Virus record (IMG/VR): IMGVR_UViG_3300017782_000049
Coordinates: 1 to 41,521 of that record
DNA: 41,521 nt
From: a virus
Strand: one strand, 5' to 3'
Shown: positions 9,601-16,475 of the stretch, piece after piece
Position numbering within the stretch: position 1 is the first letter of the stretch
Layout: each line of letters opens with the position of its first letter
The notes under the pieces: model-generated
Told to the model about the DNA's origin: nothing
The model's input: the letters and a program-made list of their open reading frames with translations, nothing else
Database searches by the model: none
Made by a program: the position numbers and the translations under genes

Positions 9601-12600
9601 AGCAATGTCAGTAGCTTCTTCTGGTGATATAAATCCAGACTCTAATGATTTTATTTCTCTAGAAGTTTCTTCTGGTGCTCTATCTAAAGATACCTCAGAT
9701 CCCTTCTTTATACCAAACTCACCTTTTAATACGTCTCCTTTTCTAAAATTAATTCTAGGCATTATGTATCCACCAAAAGAGTTATTTTGCTCAGGATTAA
9801 AACTTGCAATATCTTTAGCAAGTTTAGATCTAACCTCTTGCATAAAAGCTTCTTTACCTGCTTTTAAATTACTAGCTCCAATTTTAGAACCTATGTATTT
9901 ATTAAATATTTCTTTTATATTATTATTGTTTTTGCTTAATAAATCTCTAACAACTGACTCAGATTTCTTTTTCCATGCTTCGTTGCTAATGCTATACACG
10001 CCATCTCTTTTACCTCCTACTATACCATCAAGCTCTTTATTAGATCGCTGCATTTGCTCTTTAGACATATTAGGATCAAAATCTTTTAGCATTTGCTCAG
10101 CTTTAGCTTGAACTTCTGGGCTTGTATTGCCAAGCCTAACGCCTTGAGAAAACCTTTTAATAAATTCAAAAGCATCTGCACCTTTGCTAAAGTCTAAATT
10201 TTTAAAAGGAGTATTGCTCTCCATTAATATACTTATTTTTTCACCTGCTTTGCTAAATGAATTTTTAGATGCAAAAGTCCCACCAGCTATTACTTCAGAA
10301 GTTATAGCTACTACCTCTTTGTCAAACTCTCCTAAACCTCTATTGTTTAGTATTGAATCTACTTGTTCTTTAACACTGGCAGGTAAAGAGTTTTTAAATT
10401 CTTTTATAAAAGCTGTAGCTTTAGCTTTTGACATTTTGTCTAAAACATTATCAAATAACGGGTGTGTTATTTCATGTATATCTAAAGAAGTTGCATAAGT
10501 ATCATATGCATGCTTTTCGTTTATATATATAACGGGTTTACCAGATTTAGACTTCCCTAAGAAAAAACCTTGAGTATCGGATTCGTCTGTTTTTATCCCT
10601 TCTTCTACTAAAGCTTTTTTAAATTCGTCTGGGCCTAAAGGTTTGTATTCTACGTCTTTTAAGTTTACTCCGTCTCCATAAGTATCTAACACTTTTTGCT
10701 GTAAAGACTTTCTATTTTTATATGCTTCTTCTTTAGCAAAATTATTTGATGATTTTTCAATTTCTTCTATTGATTTTTTTAAAGAATTTATTTCACTAGA
10801 TCTATCTACTCCATCATCAATTGCCAACAACTCTCCTATTTGTTTCTTTTTATTACTTAAATCCCTAGCATAATCAAACCAAGTTGACATAGCTTTCGTG
10901 CCATCTTGTATACCACGCTCTCTACCTTGAATTATCCACTCATGCATCAAGCTTAGATTTCCTAATATCTCTGTTCTAGCCCTGTTGTTGCCAGAAAAAG
11001 GACCTCTTGGATCTAATATTATTCCAGCTGTTCTATCCATGTTAGGTACAGATAATGCTTTTATAGCTATATCTGTAGGTATTTCTGATCCATTAGCCAT
11101 CAATTTCCCAACAGCATACGTATCAGCCATTAATTGCTCTCCACCTTCATCTCTTAGGCTTGATTCAAATTCCTGAAGTTTTAACCCTTGCTTTAAATTG
11201 TATTTAGCAGTTTCTAAATCTTTCTTTCTTTTTTGTTGCTTTTCTGTTAAATTTTCTTGATCTAAACCTTCTTTTTTAATTAACTCTTCAAACCTAGACT
11301 CTACCTCAGCTTCAGAAAGCTCACTAAGTTCAAAACCATTAGCATCTTTAGTTTTTGATTTAAACTTATTTAACAAATCTAATGCTCTAGCACCACCACT
11401 AGCATTAGCGTTCATTTCACCTCTGTAAAAAGCTACGTCATTTTTAATAGCTCTTTTCATGTCTTGAAGACCTTTACTTAGGTTTACAGTACCAAGTGCT
11501 GCAACCATCATCCAAGTAGATACAAGGTTGTCTAGTTGAAGAATATCTACATTTCCATCTCCGTCTGTATCTAAATCATGACCAGCAAGTATAGTTTCAC
11601 CTAGCTGACCAGCTGTCATTACGCCAGTTCCAACAGTTGGCTTTGTAATTCCATTTACTATGTTGTTGAAAGTTTTAGAGCCTTTACTTAACTGATAATA
11701 AGCTTTCCTATACGATGGAGATTTCAACATCTTGTTAGTAGTTCCTTTTAACAAACTACCAGTTCCAGCAGCACCAATAGCAAACAAAGGATTCATTCTT
11801 TCCTCACCTAACGGTTCCATAACTTTATTTCTAGCTTCTATTACTGCAGCTTCTGTAGCGACAGCTGTAGTAAACTTAGCTATAGGCTTTTGGTATTTAC
11901 CAAGTCTTTTGCTGTTCATTATAGCTTTTTCAAAGAAGTTTTCCATTTGCTTTAGCTTCTGAGGACCTATAGCTTTTCTAGTATATCCAAATTCTAAAGC
12001 TATTTGAGCAAAACCTAATAAACCTTCACCTGTAGTTTGCTCTATAACACCTGGATTAATTTTATCTTCAATTTCTTTAGATCTTTCAGCTCCTAGTCTC
12101 TCTCTAGTAAAGTTATAAAACTGTTCCATCTCATCAGTTTTTCTTAGATCTTTATCTCTATAAGGAACACCTGGGCCACCTAAAGCTTTATTAACATCAC
12201 TTACTTTATCTACAACACTTTGACCAAATATATCTAAAAAGTTTACGTTCTCTTCCGCGTCTGTAGGTTTATAATTTAAAGCTATTGACCTTTGAACAAT
12301 CATTAATTGATCTAGCTTTTCATTATATTTTCTAGCTAATATGTCATTTTTATTAATATACTTTAGACCAGGAACAAGACCTCCTCCAGCCATGTTGCTT
12401 TTTCTTTGTAATGCAAACGGAGAGTCATCATCTTCAAATCTACCTAATTTACCAGCTAAATAAGCAACCTCATTTACAAGTTTATTTTCAGCAGTGTACA
12501 TTTCTTCTAACGTGCTGTCACCCCAAACTGATTCAGCTTGTGCACTTTTGTAAGATTCATTTTCCACATCATCACTAGAAGCTGAAGATCTTTTTATAAT

Positions 12601-13569
12601 TTTACCTTTAGTAGGATCATACCACTGGCTAGGAACACCATCTTCACTAAAGCTAACTAGTTCTTGGTTTCTTATTTCTTGTAGCTCTTTCTTATAAGAA
12701 GATATTTGTTTTAAGATTTCTTGCTGCTCTGATTGAGGAGCTTTTTTTAATTGAAGTAATGTTAACTCGTCTTTTAAAGACTGCAAGTTTCTATTTAGTT
12801 GACTTGCTTTTTGAGCTGGAACACTAGTGTAAGTCTCAGCTACCTCTATATTATTTAATATAACGTTTTGCTGAGCTTGATTTATTATTTTATTTGGTAT
12901 ATTAAAAGTACCGTCTTCGTTTTGTATAGAACTTCTTGATATTTTATTTTCGTATAATAACTTACCAATCTCTTTGTTTAATTCAAAAGTTTCTTGGTAT
13001 TGACCTCCTAAATAAACACCATAATCAACATTAGCTAACATTTTTTCATCTTGAAATATAGCTTCTGTATTTTTTTCCTCTTCAGTTTCAAATTCGTAAC
13101 CAAAATCCTCTATCAACTGCTTGCCTGCTTGCATTATAGGTTTAGTCATGAAAGGATCAATCTCTCCAGAAGACATTGGTTTGTCAAGTTTTATAAATTC
13201 AAAGCCTTCAGACGCTGGCTTACCTTGCATAACTGAGTTAGTGTTATCCCAGTTATTTAACCACCAGTTTTTACCTTCTAAACTTTGATTCCAATCTTCA
13301 TTATCACTAGAACCGTCTTGGTTAATTACAGGTTTCATAAACTCAGTGTATATAAACTTTTCATCTGGATCTAAATCTACGTCGTTATTCTCAGTAGTTA
13401 CCGGTTGTTTTTCTTCTTTGACTATTTCTGGCTTTGTTTCAGGTTTTACATTATACTGCATTACTTTAGCCTTGTTCTTAGCTAAGTAATCAGAAAAAGT
13501 TAAACCTTCTAAAGCGGCAAGTTCTTTAATTTGACTTTCAGAAAATGTTTCGCCGTTTATTTCGTACAT
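3628..13569 (-). CDS. Giant multidomain virion polyprotein-like protein (3313 aa)
   Basis: The last gene of the leftward structural operon and a quarter of the window. Order of recognisable parts: an N-terminal motif MYEINGETFSESQIKELAAL; an EF-hand-like loop DTDGDGNVDILQ at 667-678; an HExxH zinc-peptidase site H1032-E-I-T-H1036 with possible third ligand E1092; a region around NPEQNNSFGGYI...FRKGDVLK typical of these proteins; ISRSTK at 1593, 2129 and 2529; a HAD domain (D2168-L-D2170-D-T, VLTAR to 2448, FADD at 2500) with a P-loop kinase inserted (GGPGSGKS 2202-2209); a conserved C-terminal region (IPYSAEDMTGLLY, TPMQYARLQKRAF, ALLGGWPKWQI); and two C-terminal repeats. Similar large proteins are, as I recall, common and uncharacterised in marine podovirus-like phages. 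Position after the tail genes suggests an internal virion or ejected protein, as T7 gp15/gp16. Processing into pieces is inferred, not shown. Confidence 0.85.
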   Translation of the reverse strand: MYEINGETFSESQIKELAALEGLTFSDYLAKNKAKVMQYNVKPETKPEIVKEEKQPVTTENNDVDLDPDEKFIYTEFMKPVINQDGSSDNEDWNQSLEGKNWWLNNWDNTNSVMQGKPASEGFEFIKLDKPMSSGEIDPFMTKPIMQAGKQLIEDFGYEFETEEEKNTEAIFQDEKMLANVDYGVYLGGQYQETFELNKEIGKLLYENKISRSSIQNEDGTFNIPNKIINQAQQNVILNNIEVAETYTSVPAQKASQLNRNLQSLKDELTLLQLKKAPQSEQQEILKQISSYKKELQEIRNQELVSFSEDGVPSQWYDPTKGKIIKRSSASSDDVENESYKSAQAESVWGDSTLEEMYTAENKLVNEVAYLAGKLGRFEDDDSPFALQRKSNMAGGGLVPGLKYINKNDILARKYNEKLDQLMIVQRSIALNYKPTDAEENVNFLDIFGQSVVDKVSDVNKALGGPGVPYRDKDLRKTDEMEQFYNFTRERLGAERSKEIEDKINPGVIEQTTGEGLLGFAQIALEFGYTRKAIGPQKLKQMENFFEKAIMNSKRLGKYQKPIAKFTTAVATEAAVIEARNKVMEPLGEERMNPLFAIGAAGTGSLLKGTTNKMLKSPSYRKAYYQLSKGSKTFNNIVNGITKPTVGTGVMTAGQLGETILAGHDLDTDGDGNVDILQLDNLVSTWMMVAALGTVNLSKGLQDMKRAIKNDVAFYRGEMNANASGGARALDLLNKFKSKTKDANGFELSELSEAEVESRFEELIKKEGLDQENLTEKQQKRKKDLETAKYNLKQGLKLQEFESSLRDEGGEQLMADTYAVGKLMANGSEIPTDIAIKALSVPNMDRTAGIILDPRGPFSGNNRARTEILGNLSLMHEWIIQGRERGIQDGTKAMSTWFDYARDLSNKKKQIGELLAIDDGVDRSSEINSLKKSIEEIEKSSNNFAKEEAYKNRKSLQQKVLDTYGDGVNLKDVEYKPLGPDEFKKALVEEGIKTDESDTQGFFLGKSKSGKPVIYINEKHAYDTYATSLDIHEITHPLFDNVLDKMSKAKATAFIKEFKNSLPASVKEQVDSILNNRGLGEFDKEVVAITSEVIAGGTFASKNSFSKAGEKISILMESNTPFKNLDFSKGADAFEFIKRFSQGVRLGNTSPEVQAKAEQMLKDFDPNMSKEQMQRSNKELDGIVGGKRDGVYSISNEAWKKKSESVVRDLLSKNNNNIKEIFNKYIGSKIGASNLKAGKEAFMQEVRSKLAKDIASFNPEQNNSFGGYIMPRINFRKGDVLKGEFGIKKGSEVSLDRAPEETSREIKSLESGFISPEEATDIALAKDREVKSEKPKTIIDRTGLPKEVEVNNEKQNTGEYVKEVSLKIRFDKLSDISNVGGPNQSMSNFLRDIRKQVVQSRDIKEGPIYKSMGTGKSLENYYNENFEKIVKNIQSSYFSDIAAREFNKKGSTTLPKGMVQKSVGGQLVKDASGKAVDFIPRYTSDWFGKTTDKMIKSLHGVTSQPEFIRINPTFDFNSPANKKAFFETFKAQTRKQGIAGQLMGKAVVEQILESSGTNDAIDSRLKDLTELTGRELQSDFRQKLKSQIASAEISRSTKRIFDLDAEDFNNYIKTYQPYVIAAVDKVRFKDEKALAKEIKIALQKGDNEMNRINGSIINTPRDKKGNIETKTSNDLAKTFMRFSKLFDASENPDLTESSKMDWIIDRNAITNTEKTLDKVLGTESLSKNKHAAESETVTRLRNAARDYIEDKIIEEAFGVGGLETGVGLAKALENNIALAMRVGSHHYDASKIVDGGYKDPITGEIILQPDGTNRFNFFTGKVEYAQMLNEIAASFGYTTYLDFNFYEDRRVRKSAKERVFKTGVVGLTDLELRKDGIQIFSLEGNKYSEKDISLKSVKGKTEVSKDGEADFTEKQLQDSRDTAVEARKELVNQMSWYTKALQEGRLSKEDFAVWTMSLKSGMGSILRTAAPVGWIFEGSIKGKKVLETKKGKQVLVDDYFVFEHMKPAEFVITDLTKTFFDKANFVDGKLTKAGEKAVADIFKDYEVAIIPKSMDNILKDFGLQQNMFVSDLRAVARYYNELTKRHPDLRSIRGVGKNEGKFEGRDFLKVALAENKKDIVDFNASENVISRSTKKTNFEILKDLSENDKAIANANKINKTIKKIRVFDLDDTLATSKSLVFYNKPNTPGKTSPKRKAIFMIGGPGSGKSNIGKGLELGREGWKVVNQDIFIESEKAKQGLPESEAGYDKEQRSARAKIGAAGRKAAEAKMEKYRQAGDGMVIDGTGASYNATMKKVNKLKEQGYDVYMIHAKTSNEVALERNRARKERSLKDFIVEKTQKSVNENVPKYKEDLGNNFIEIDTETIEYGKALPKEFVTEVKSKINKTERGVLTADQFAEYGRKLIDAGAVMDFSDFNIVREGGRGPLFKVAEKIKAARGNEDLFVLTARAPEAREAIYEFLKSEGLEFKKENIIGLGRSEGEAKAQWLVGKAAEGYNDFYFADDAVANVEAVKKAMSVLDVKSKVQQAVISRSTKLSQDFNKMLENKTGIEYYKEFSAAKAKTIGASKGKGKFWIPYSAEDMTGLLYKTLGKGKVGDSQMAWWKQNFLNPYSRAMDNLSKDRVQLMSDFKELKKVLDVPKDLRKKNSTGFTNEEAVRAYLFDKTGQDMTKFGLSKTDLGELLDVVNKNKKLKAFGDQILSLTKGDGYATPRESWLVGTITTDLIDLISTTKRAKYLEEWKQNTDIIFSEANLNKLEAIYGPKYRKALENSLTRMKSGRNRVSESSKLNNQILDYINGSNAAIMFFNTRSAILQTISSINYVNWSFNNPLKAGAAFANQPQYWKDFLELMNSDYLKDRRNGLRLNITESEISDAAATSKNKAKAVMAYILKKGYLPTQYADSFAIAAGGATYYRNRINDLRKNQGLTEAKAKEIASMEWRQLSEESQQSSNPAKISQQQASDAGRLILMFANTPMQYARLQKRAFQDLVNRRGDAKTNMSKIAYYGFVQNLIFNALQQALFKIGFDEDEDKKTKAYYRTANNMLDSQLRGLGFGGQAVSVGKNFLMDIYERSKRKRPEYVDATWKFMQFSPPIGSKISKIRSAAYAFDSKKRRQEIFDKGFSLNNPAAMAGARVLSATTNIPLDRALQKYDNVEAAMSEETDFMQDVALLGGWPKWQIVDEKKTIELTPEDRAKSSNYKQVEKLNKEEQEDILIKAGYSEEAVKNIKTERKRVEIIIKANKKKYPENELVGYDQYDKERKALIDKYRKSTDEDNLKKLNKSEQVEILLDMGFSKSAIKSLKTEADRVRVIVKRNK
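3631..3966 (-). repeat. Two diverged 38-residue repeats at the C-terminus of the giant protein
   Basis: Residues 3202-3239 (codons 3853-3966) and 3276-3313 (codons 3631-3744) align without gaps as LNKxEQxxIL...G(Y/F)SxxA(V/I)Kx(I/L)KTExxRVxxI(I/V)KxNK, roughly half identical. They are joined by a charged linker of about 36 residues. The pattern suggests a small helical binding unit of SAP/HeH or UBA-like kind; the exact fold is uncertain. Confidence 0.75.
6040..7090 (-). other. HAD phosphatase domain with inserted P-loop kinase domain
   Basis: Domain-level note inside the giant protein (about residues 2160-2510). HAD motif I (FDLDDT, 2167-2172, DxDxT form) is followed at once by a complete P-loop kinase: Walker A GGPGSGKS 2202-2209, VVNQDIF with a candidate catalytic Asp, VIDGTGA, and an arginine-rich lid (ERNRARKERSL). 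The remaining HAD motifs come only after it: FVLTAR 2443-2448 and FADDAVANVEAV from 2500. The kinase resembles zeta-toxin/polynucleotide kinase folds. The HAD plus kinase pairing recalls T4 Pnkp, where the two are side by side rather than nested. Confidence 0.75.
10290..10476 (-). other. HExxH metallopeptidase-like site in giant protein
   Basis: Codons 1032-1036 read HEITH, in the context DIHEITHPLFDNVLDKM, preceded by a GKPVIYINEKHAYD strand-like segment. This is the zincin signature: two His bind zinc and Glu is the general base. About 55 residues later EVVAITSEVIAGG offers Glu1092 (or Glu1085) as third ligand, a gluzincin-type arrangement. It may be a protease that processes this protein or attacks host proteins after ejection; neither is proved by the sequence. 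Confidence 0.6.
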
Positions 13570-13575
13570 GTAGTA

Positions 13576-15672
13576 TTATTTTATAAAACTTTGTAATGGA
13601 AGCTTTTCACCGTTAGCCACGGCATTTATGTATGGTAAAACTATTTGTTGGTATGCATCGTAAAAGTCATATCTTTGAGAAGCTGTTGTAGCTTTGTCAG
13701 TAAATAAATCTTTTAGAGTTATTCCAATTGGGTTTCCTTCGTGTGTTAGTTCTAGATCAGCAAATTGAGGATAATTTTTAGCTCTGTTTATTATTGATAT
13801 TATGTCCTGCATTAAAGGAGCAGCACCAGTCATTTTAAATAAACCTTCTTGTTCTCTTACACCTTTACCATAATCTTTGTTTAAAAATGGATTTATAGGA
13901 TACATTATACTTTCGTCTCCTCCTGAATATCTATCAAAAACACCTTTACCAAAAAGTGCTTTTAAATTTTGTTGTCCTGAATCTGCTGAGTCAGCTTTTT
14001 GAAACGTTCCATTTCCTAATCCACGCATAACTTGTGTTGTTGTAAATACAGGTCTACCAACTTGATCAGTTGAGCTTTGGAATTCTTTTACTAAATTTAC
14101 AGCTGTTGTGGTATTTTTACTTACAGCACTTTTTGTAGCTACACTACTATTGTAGCCTTTTTCTAAGTTGTCTAAATAAGATTCTATTTCAGGACCAAAC
14201 TTCATGTTGTCTTTACTGTTAAACTTACCTCCTTCTAAATATTCTATAAAGTTTCTATATCCTTTACCATTACCTAAATTAAATACTGTTCCAGGTTCTT
14301 TAACTTGTGTAACTTCTTCACCATCGTCATTAAAAACTTGCTCAGTCACTCTACCTATATATACTTTAACATCATCACCAGATTTTTCTATAGTAGCGTT
14401 TGCCAGCTTTTTATTATAATTTTCTTTATAAGTTTCAAATTTTTCTTGAAGTTCACCAGGAGTAGAAGATGTTAAATCTTCAACCATAGGGTTTATGTCG
14501 TCATTAACGTCTCCAACAAATTTATCAAAAGTAGTATTTCCAACTACAGGATTGTTTTTATTATTAGAACCTCTAGGAGAGCTAGGTTTGTATATTTTAG
14601 GATCACCAACTATAGACTCATCTCTTTCAGTACCGTTTAACTTTCTAACCATATCTACTGATTCTTGAGCTAGCATTTGTCTCATTTCAGCCTTTTGAGC
14701 ATCAGACCCAGTCCACTCAGTGTCTTGCTCTAGCACATCTGCCCAATAAACTTTACTATAAATAGGATCTTCAGCCATTTTCTTTATAGTTGTATCAGTT
14801 TTAGCTATTTCATCTACTAAACCTTCCATAGCCTTAGTGTTAACTTTTAATGTAGAATAATTAACGCCTCCATTGTCTGTCTTAGTATAAGAGTAAAAAT
14901 CAGTACTTAAAGTTTTATCATTGTCTACACCACCAAGCCTAGATTTAGCATAAGAGGTTAATCTATCTTTGTATTCAGGAACTCGTAAAAACATATCTCT
15001 ATCAGAGTCTTTAGCTACAAGATATTCGTCAACATTAAATACAGTTCCGTTTTTATCTTTTAATATTGTTTGACCTAAATCATTAGAAATTATACCAACA
15101 CCGCTTTCACCGTTCACCCAGTCTTGTAGAAGTTTAGCCTCATTTAAGTTCATGTTAGTAACACTTATTGCATTTTCTTCACCTATTCCAAATCTTAACG
15201 ATTCTTTGAGTTCTATAGCTTCTGCAGCAGCCTCTGACATACCGGTTGTATAAGTATCAATAGAGTTACTTATATTTGTTATCATTTTAGCGCCAACAAC
15301 AGGGTCTATATATCCTTCTTCACCTGGAAGTTTTTGCATGCCTTGTCTTATTTTTACAACTTCATTTATTTGGTTGTTCCAATAGTCGTTTTGCTTGCCT
15401 TGAAATGTTTCACCGCCTCCTTTTACACTAGATACCTTGTCAAACATTTTACCAGCTAAAGCAGCGTCTTGCTTTTGTAAGTCTAGTATTGCTTTTCTAT
15501 TAGCATCTCTAGCAGCCTTAACTTCTTTCATTCTAATTCTTTCTTCTCTCTGTCTGGTTATTTCAGTATTACTAATATTAGCCATCTCCTGACCAATGTT
15601 AGGTAGTCTGGGAGTGGATATTTTACCTCCGTAAGAAGAGCCTTTGTAAGCGTTTGATGCTGTTACTGCCAT
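13576..15672 (-). CDS. Internal virion-like protein (698 aa)
   Basis: Not confidently assigned to a named family. The first 80 residues hold a Gly/Ser segment (AYKGSSYGGKISTPRLP) and a charged coiled coil (TRQREERIRMKEVKAARDAN). The middle is mixed alpha/beta with many Asp/Thr, and the C-terminal third contains GKGVFDRYSGGDESIMYPIN and a hydrophobic ending (YQQIVLPYINAVANGEKLP). No signal peptide is evident. It lies between a gp14-like protein and the giant protein. In T7-like phages that position holds gp15, which forms the ejected channel, so an internal or ejection protein is the best guess. The gap to the giant gene is 6 nt, indicating co-translation. Confidence 0.6.
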   Translation of the reverse strand: MAVTASNAYKGSSYGGKISTPRLPNIGQEMANISNTEITRQREERIRMKEVKAARDANRKAILDLQKQDAALAGKMFDKVSSVKGGGETFQGKQNDYWNNQINEVVKIRQGMQKLPGEEGYIDPVVGAKMITNISNSIDTYTTGMSEAAAEAIELKESLRFGIGEENAISVTNMNLNEAKLLQDWVNGESGVGIISNDLGQTILKDKNGTVFNVDEYLVAKDSDRDMFLRVPEYKDRLTSYAKSRLGGVDNDKTLSTDFYSYTKTDNGGVNYSTLKVNTKAMEGLVDEIAKTDTTIKKMAEDPIYSKVYWADVLEQDTEWTGSDAQKAEMRQMLAQESVDMVRKLNGTERDESIVGDPKIYKPSSPRGSNNKNNPVVGNTTFDKFVGDVNDDINPMVEDLTSSTPGELQEKFETYKENYNKKLANATIEKSGDDVKVYIGRVTEQVFNDDGEEVTQVKEPGTVFNLGNGKGYRNFIEYLEGGKFNSKDNMKFGPEIESYLDNLEKGYNSSVATKSAVSKNTTTAVNLVKEFQSSTDQVGRPVFTTTQVMRGLGNGTFQKADSADSGQQNLKALFGKGVFDRYSGGDESIMYPINPFLNKDYGKGVREQEGLFKMTGAAPLMQDIISIINRAKNYPQFADLELTHEGNPIGITLKDLFTDKATTASQRYDFYDAYQQIVLPYINAVANGEKLPLQSFIK

Positions 15673-15696
15673 AATTAATTATTGTTTAAAATATTA

Positions 15697-16464
15697 TTAT
15701 CCACCTATGAAAGGATTAGATGAGTTAGCATAGTCTTGAAAAGCATTTCCTGGTTGCGTCGAAGCCATCTTGCCTCCAGCAATATATTGAGTAGTAGACC
15801 CAGCAAAGTTCATCATAGACGATGCTGTTCTAGCACCTTGACCTATTCTTGCAGAGGCATAATAATCTTGCATTCCTCTATAATAATCAACCTCTGAAGC
15901 AGCTCTTGATATATCAGCAGCTTCTCTCATTTCCTGAGCATTAAACATAAATGCTTTACCTTGAGCTTGATTTTCTTGTACTCTAGCTTTTTCAGCTTGC
16001 GTAAGCTGTTGAGCTTGCATTTCACCCTTAGCTGATAGTTGTTGATTAGTAGCTTCTTGTTGTTGTATACTAGCTGTAATACCTCTTTTACTTTTTAATG
16101 CTGCATTTGCTAAAGCAGTTGCTCCACCTGCAGAAGAGCCTGTTTCTCTTAAGGTATCTAAAGTATTAGCTAAAGCAATGTCAGCCTGCTCCATTTGCAT
16201 AGTAGCGGCTTCTGTAGCTACAGCTAAATTAGCATACGGATTATCCATTCTCATCTCCTTAGTATCAGAGTATGGGTTGACTATAGCTTGTCTGTTTTCT
16301 TTTAAATCGTCTAAAGTTTCTTGAGCAGCATCTTTTAGCTCCTCTTGTCTTTTCATTTCTTTTTTCATTCTTCTACCAGCAACTATATTACCCACCATCT
16401 CTGATGAACCTCCTAAAAGTTTTCCTATGCTGCTTAAAGCTCCTATGCTTAGTTGTCCGCCCAT
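15697..16464 (-). CDS. gp14-like internal virion protein
   Basis: Protein of 255 residues. A Gly/Ser/Leu-rich N-terminus (GALSSIGKLLGGSSEMVG) could insert in a membrane. It is followed by a basic hinge (RRMKKEMKRQEE), NPYSDTKEMRMDNPYANL, and a long Ala/Gln-rich helix region (LRETGSSAGGATALANAAL, QQQEATNQQLSAKGEMQAQQ). This composition, and the repeated helices with SAGGATALA, are typical of the small internal virion protein of T7-like phages (gp14) and its counterparts in marine and crAss-like phages. It is ejected first and may sit in the outer membrane; that role is from T7, not from this sequence. Confidence 0.65.
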   Translation of the reverse strand: MGGQLSIGALSSIGKLLGGSSEMVGNIVAGRRMKKEMKRQEELKDAAQETLDDLKENRQAIVNPYSDTKEMRMDNPYANLAVATEAATMQMEQADIALANTLDTLRETGSSAGGATALANAALKSKRGITASIQQQEATNQQLSAKGEMQAQQLTQAEKARVQENQAQGKAFMFNAQEMREAADISRAASEVDYYRGMQDYYASARIGQGARTASSMMNFAGSTTQYIAGGKMASTQPGNAFQDYANSSNPFIGG

Positions 16465-16475
16465 AATTTTATTTT

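Noticed and set aside
9500-10111. 203-codon plus-strand open frame opposite the giant gene
   Set aside because: It is hydrophobic with Ser/Leu/Phe excess, as expected for the antisense of a Lys/Glu/Ala-rich coding sequence in this genome; no family resemblance, and no room for a leader.
3628-13569. Giant protein as a virion RNA polymerase (N4 or crAss type)
   Set aside because: No DxDGD-type or T7-type polymerase catalytic motif was found; the DTDGDG stretch at residues 667-672 fits a calcium loop better (spacing D-T-D-G-D-G-N-V-D) and lacks the polymerase context.
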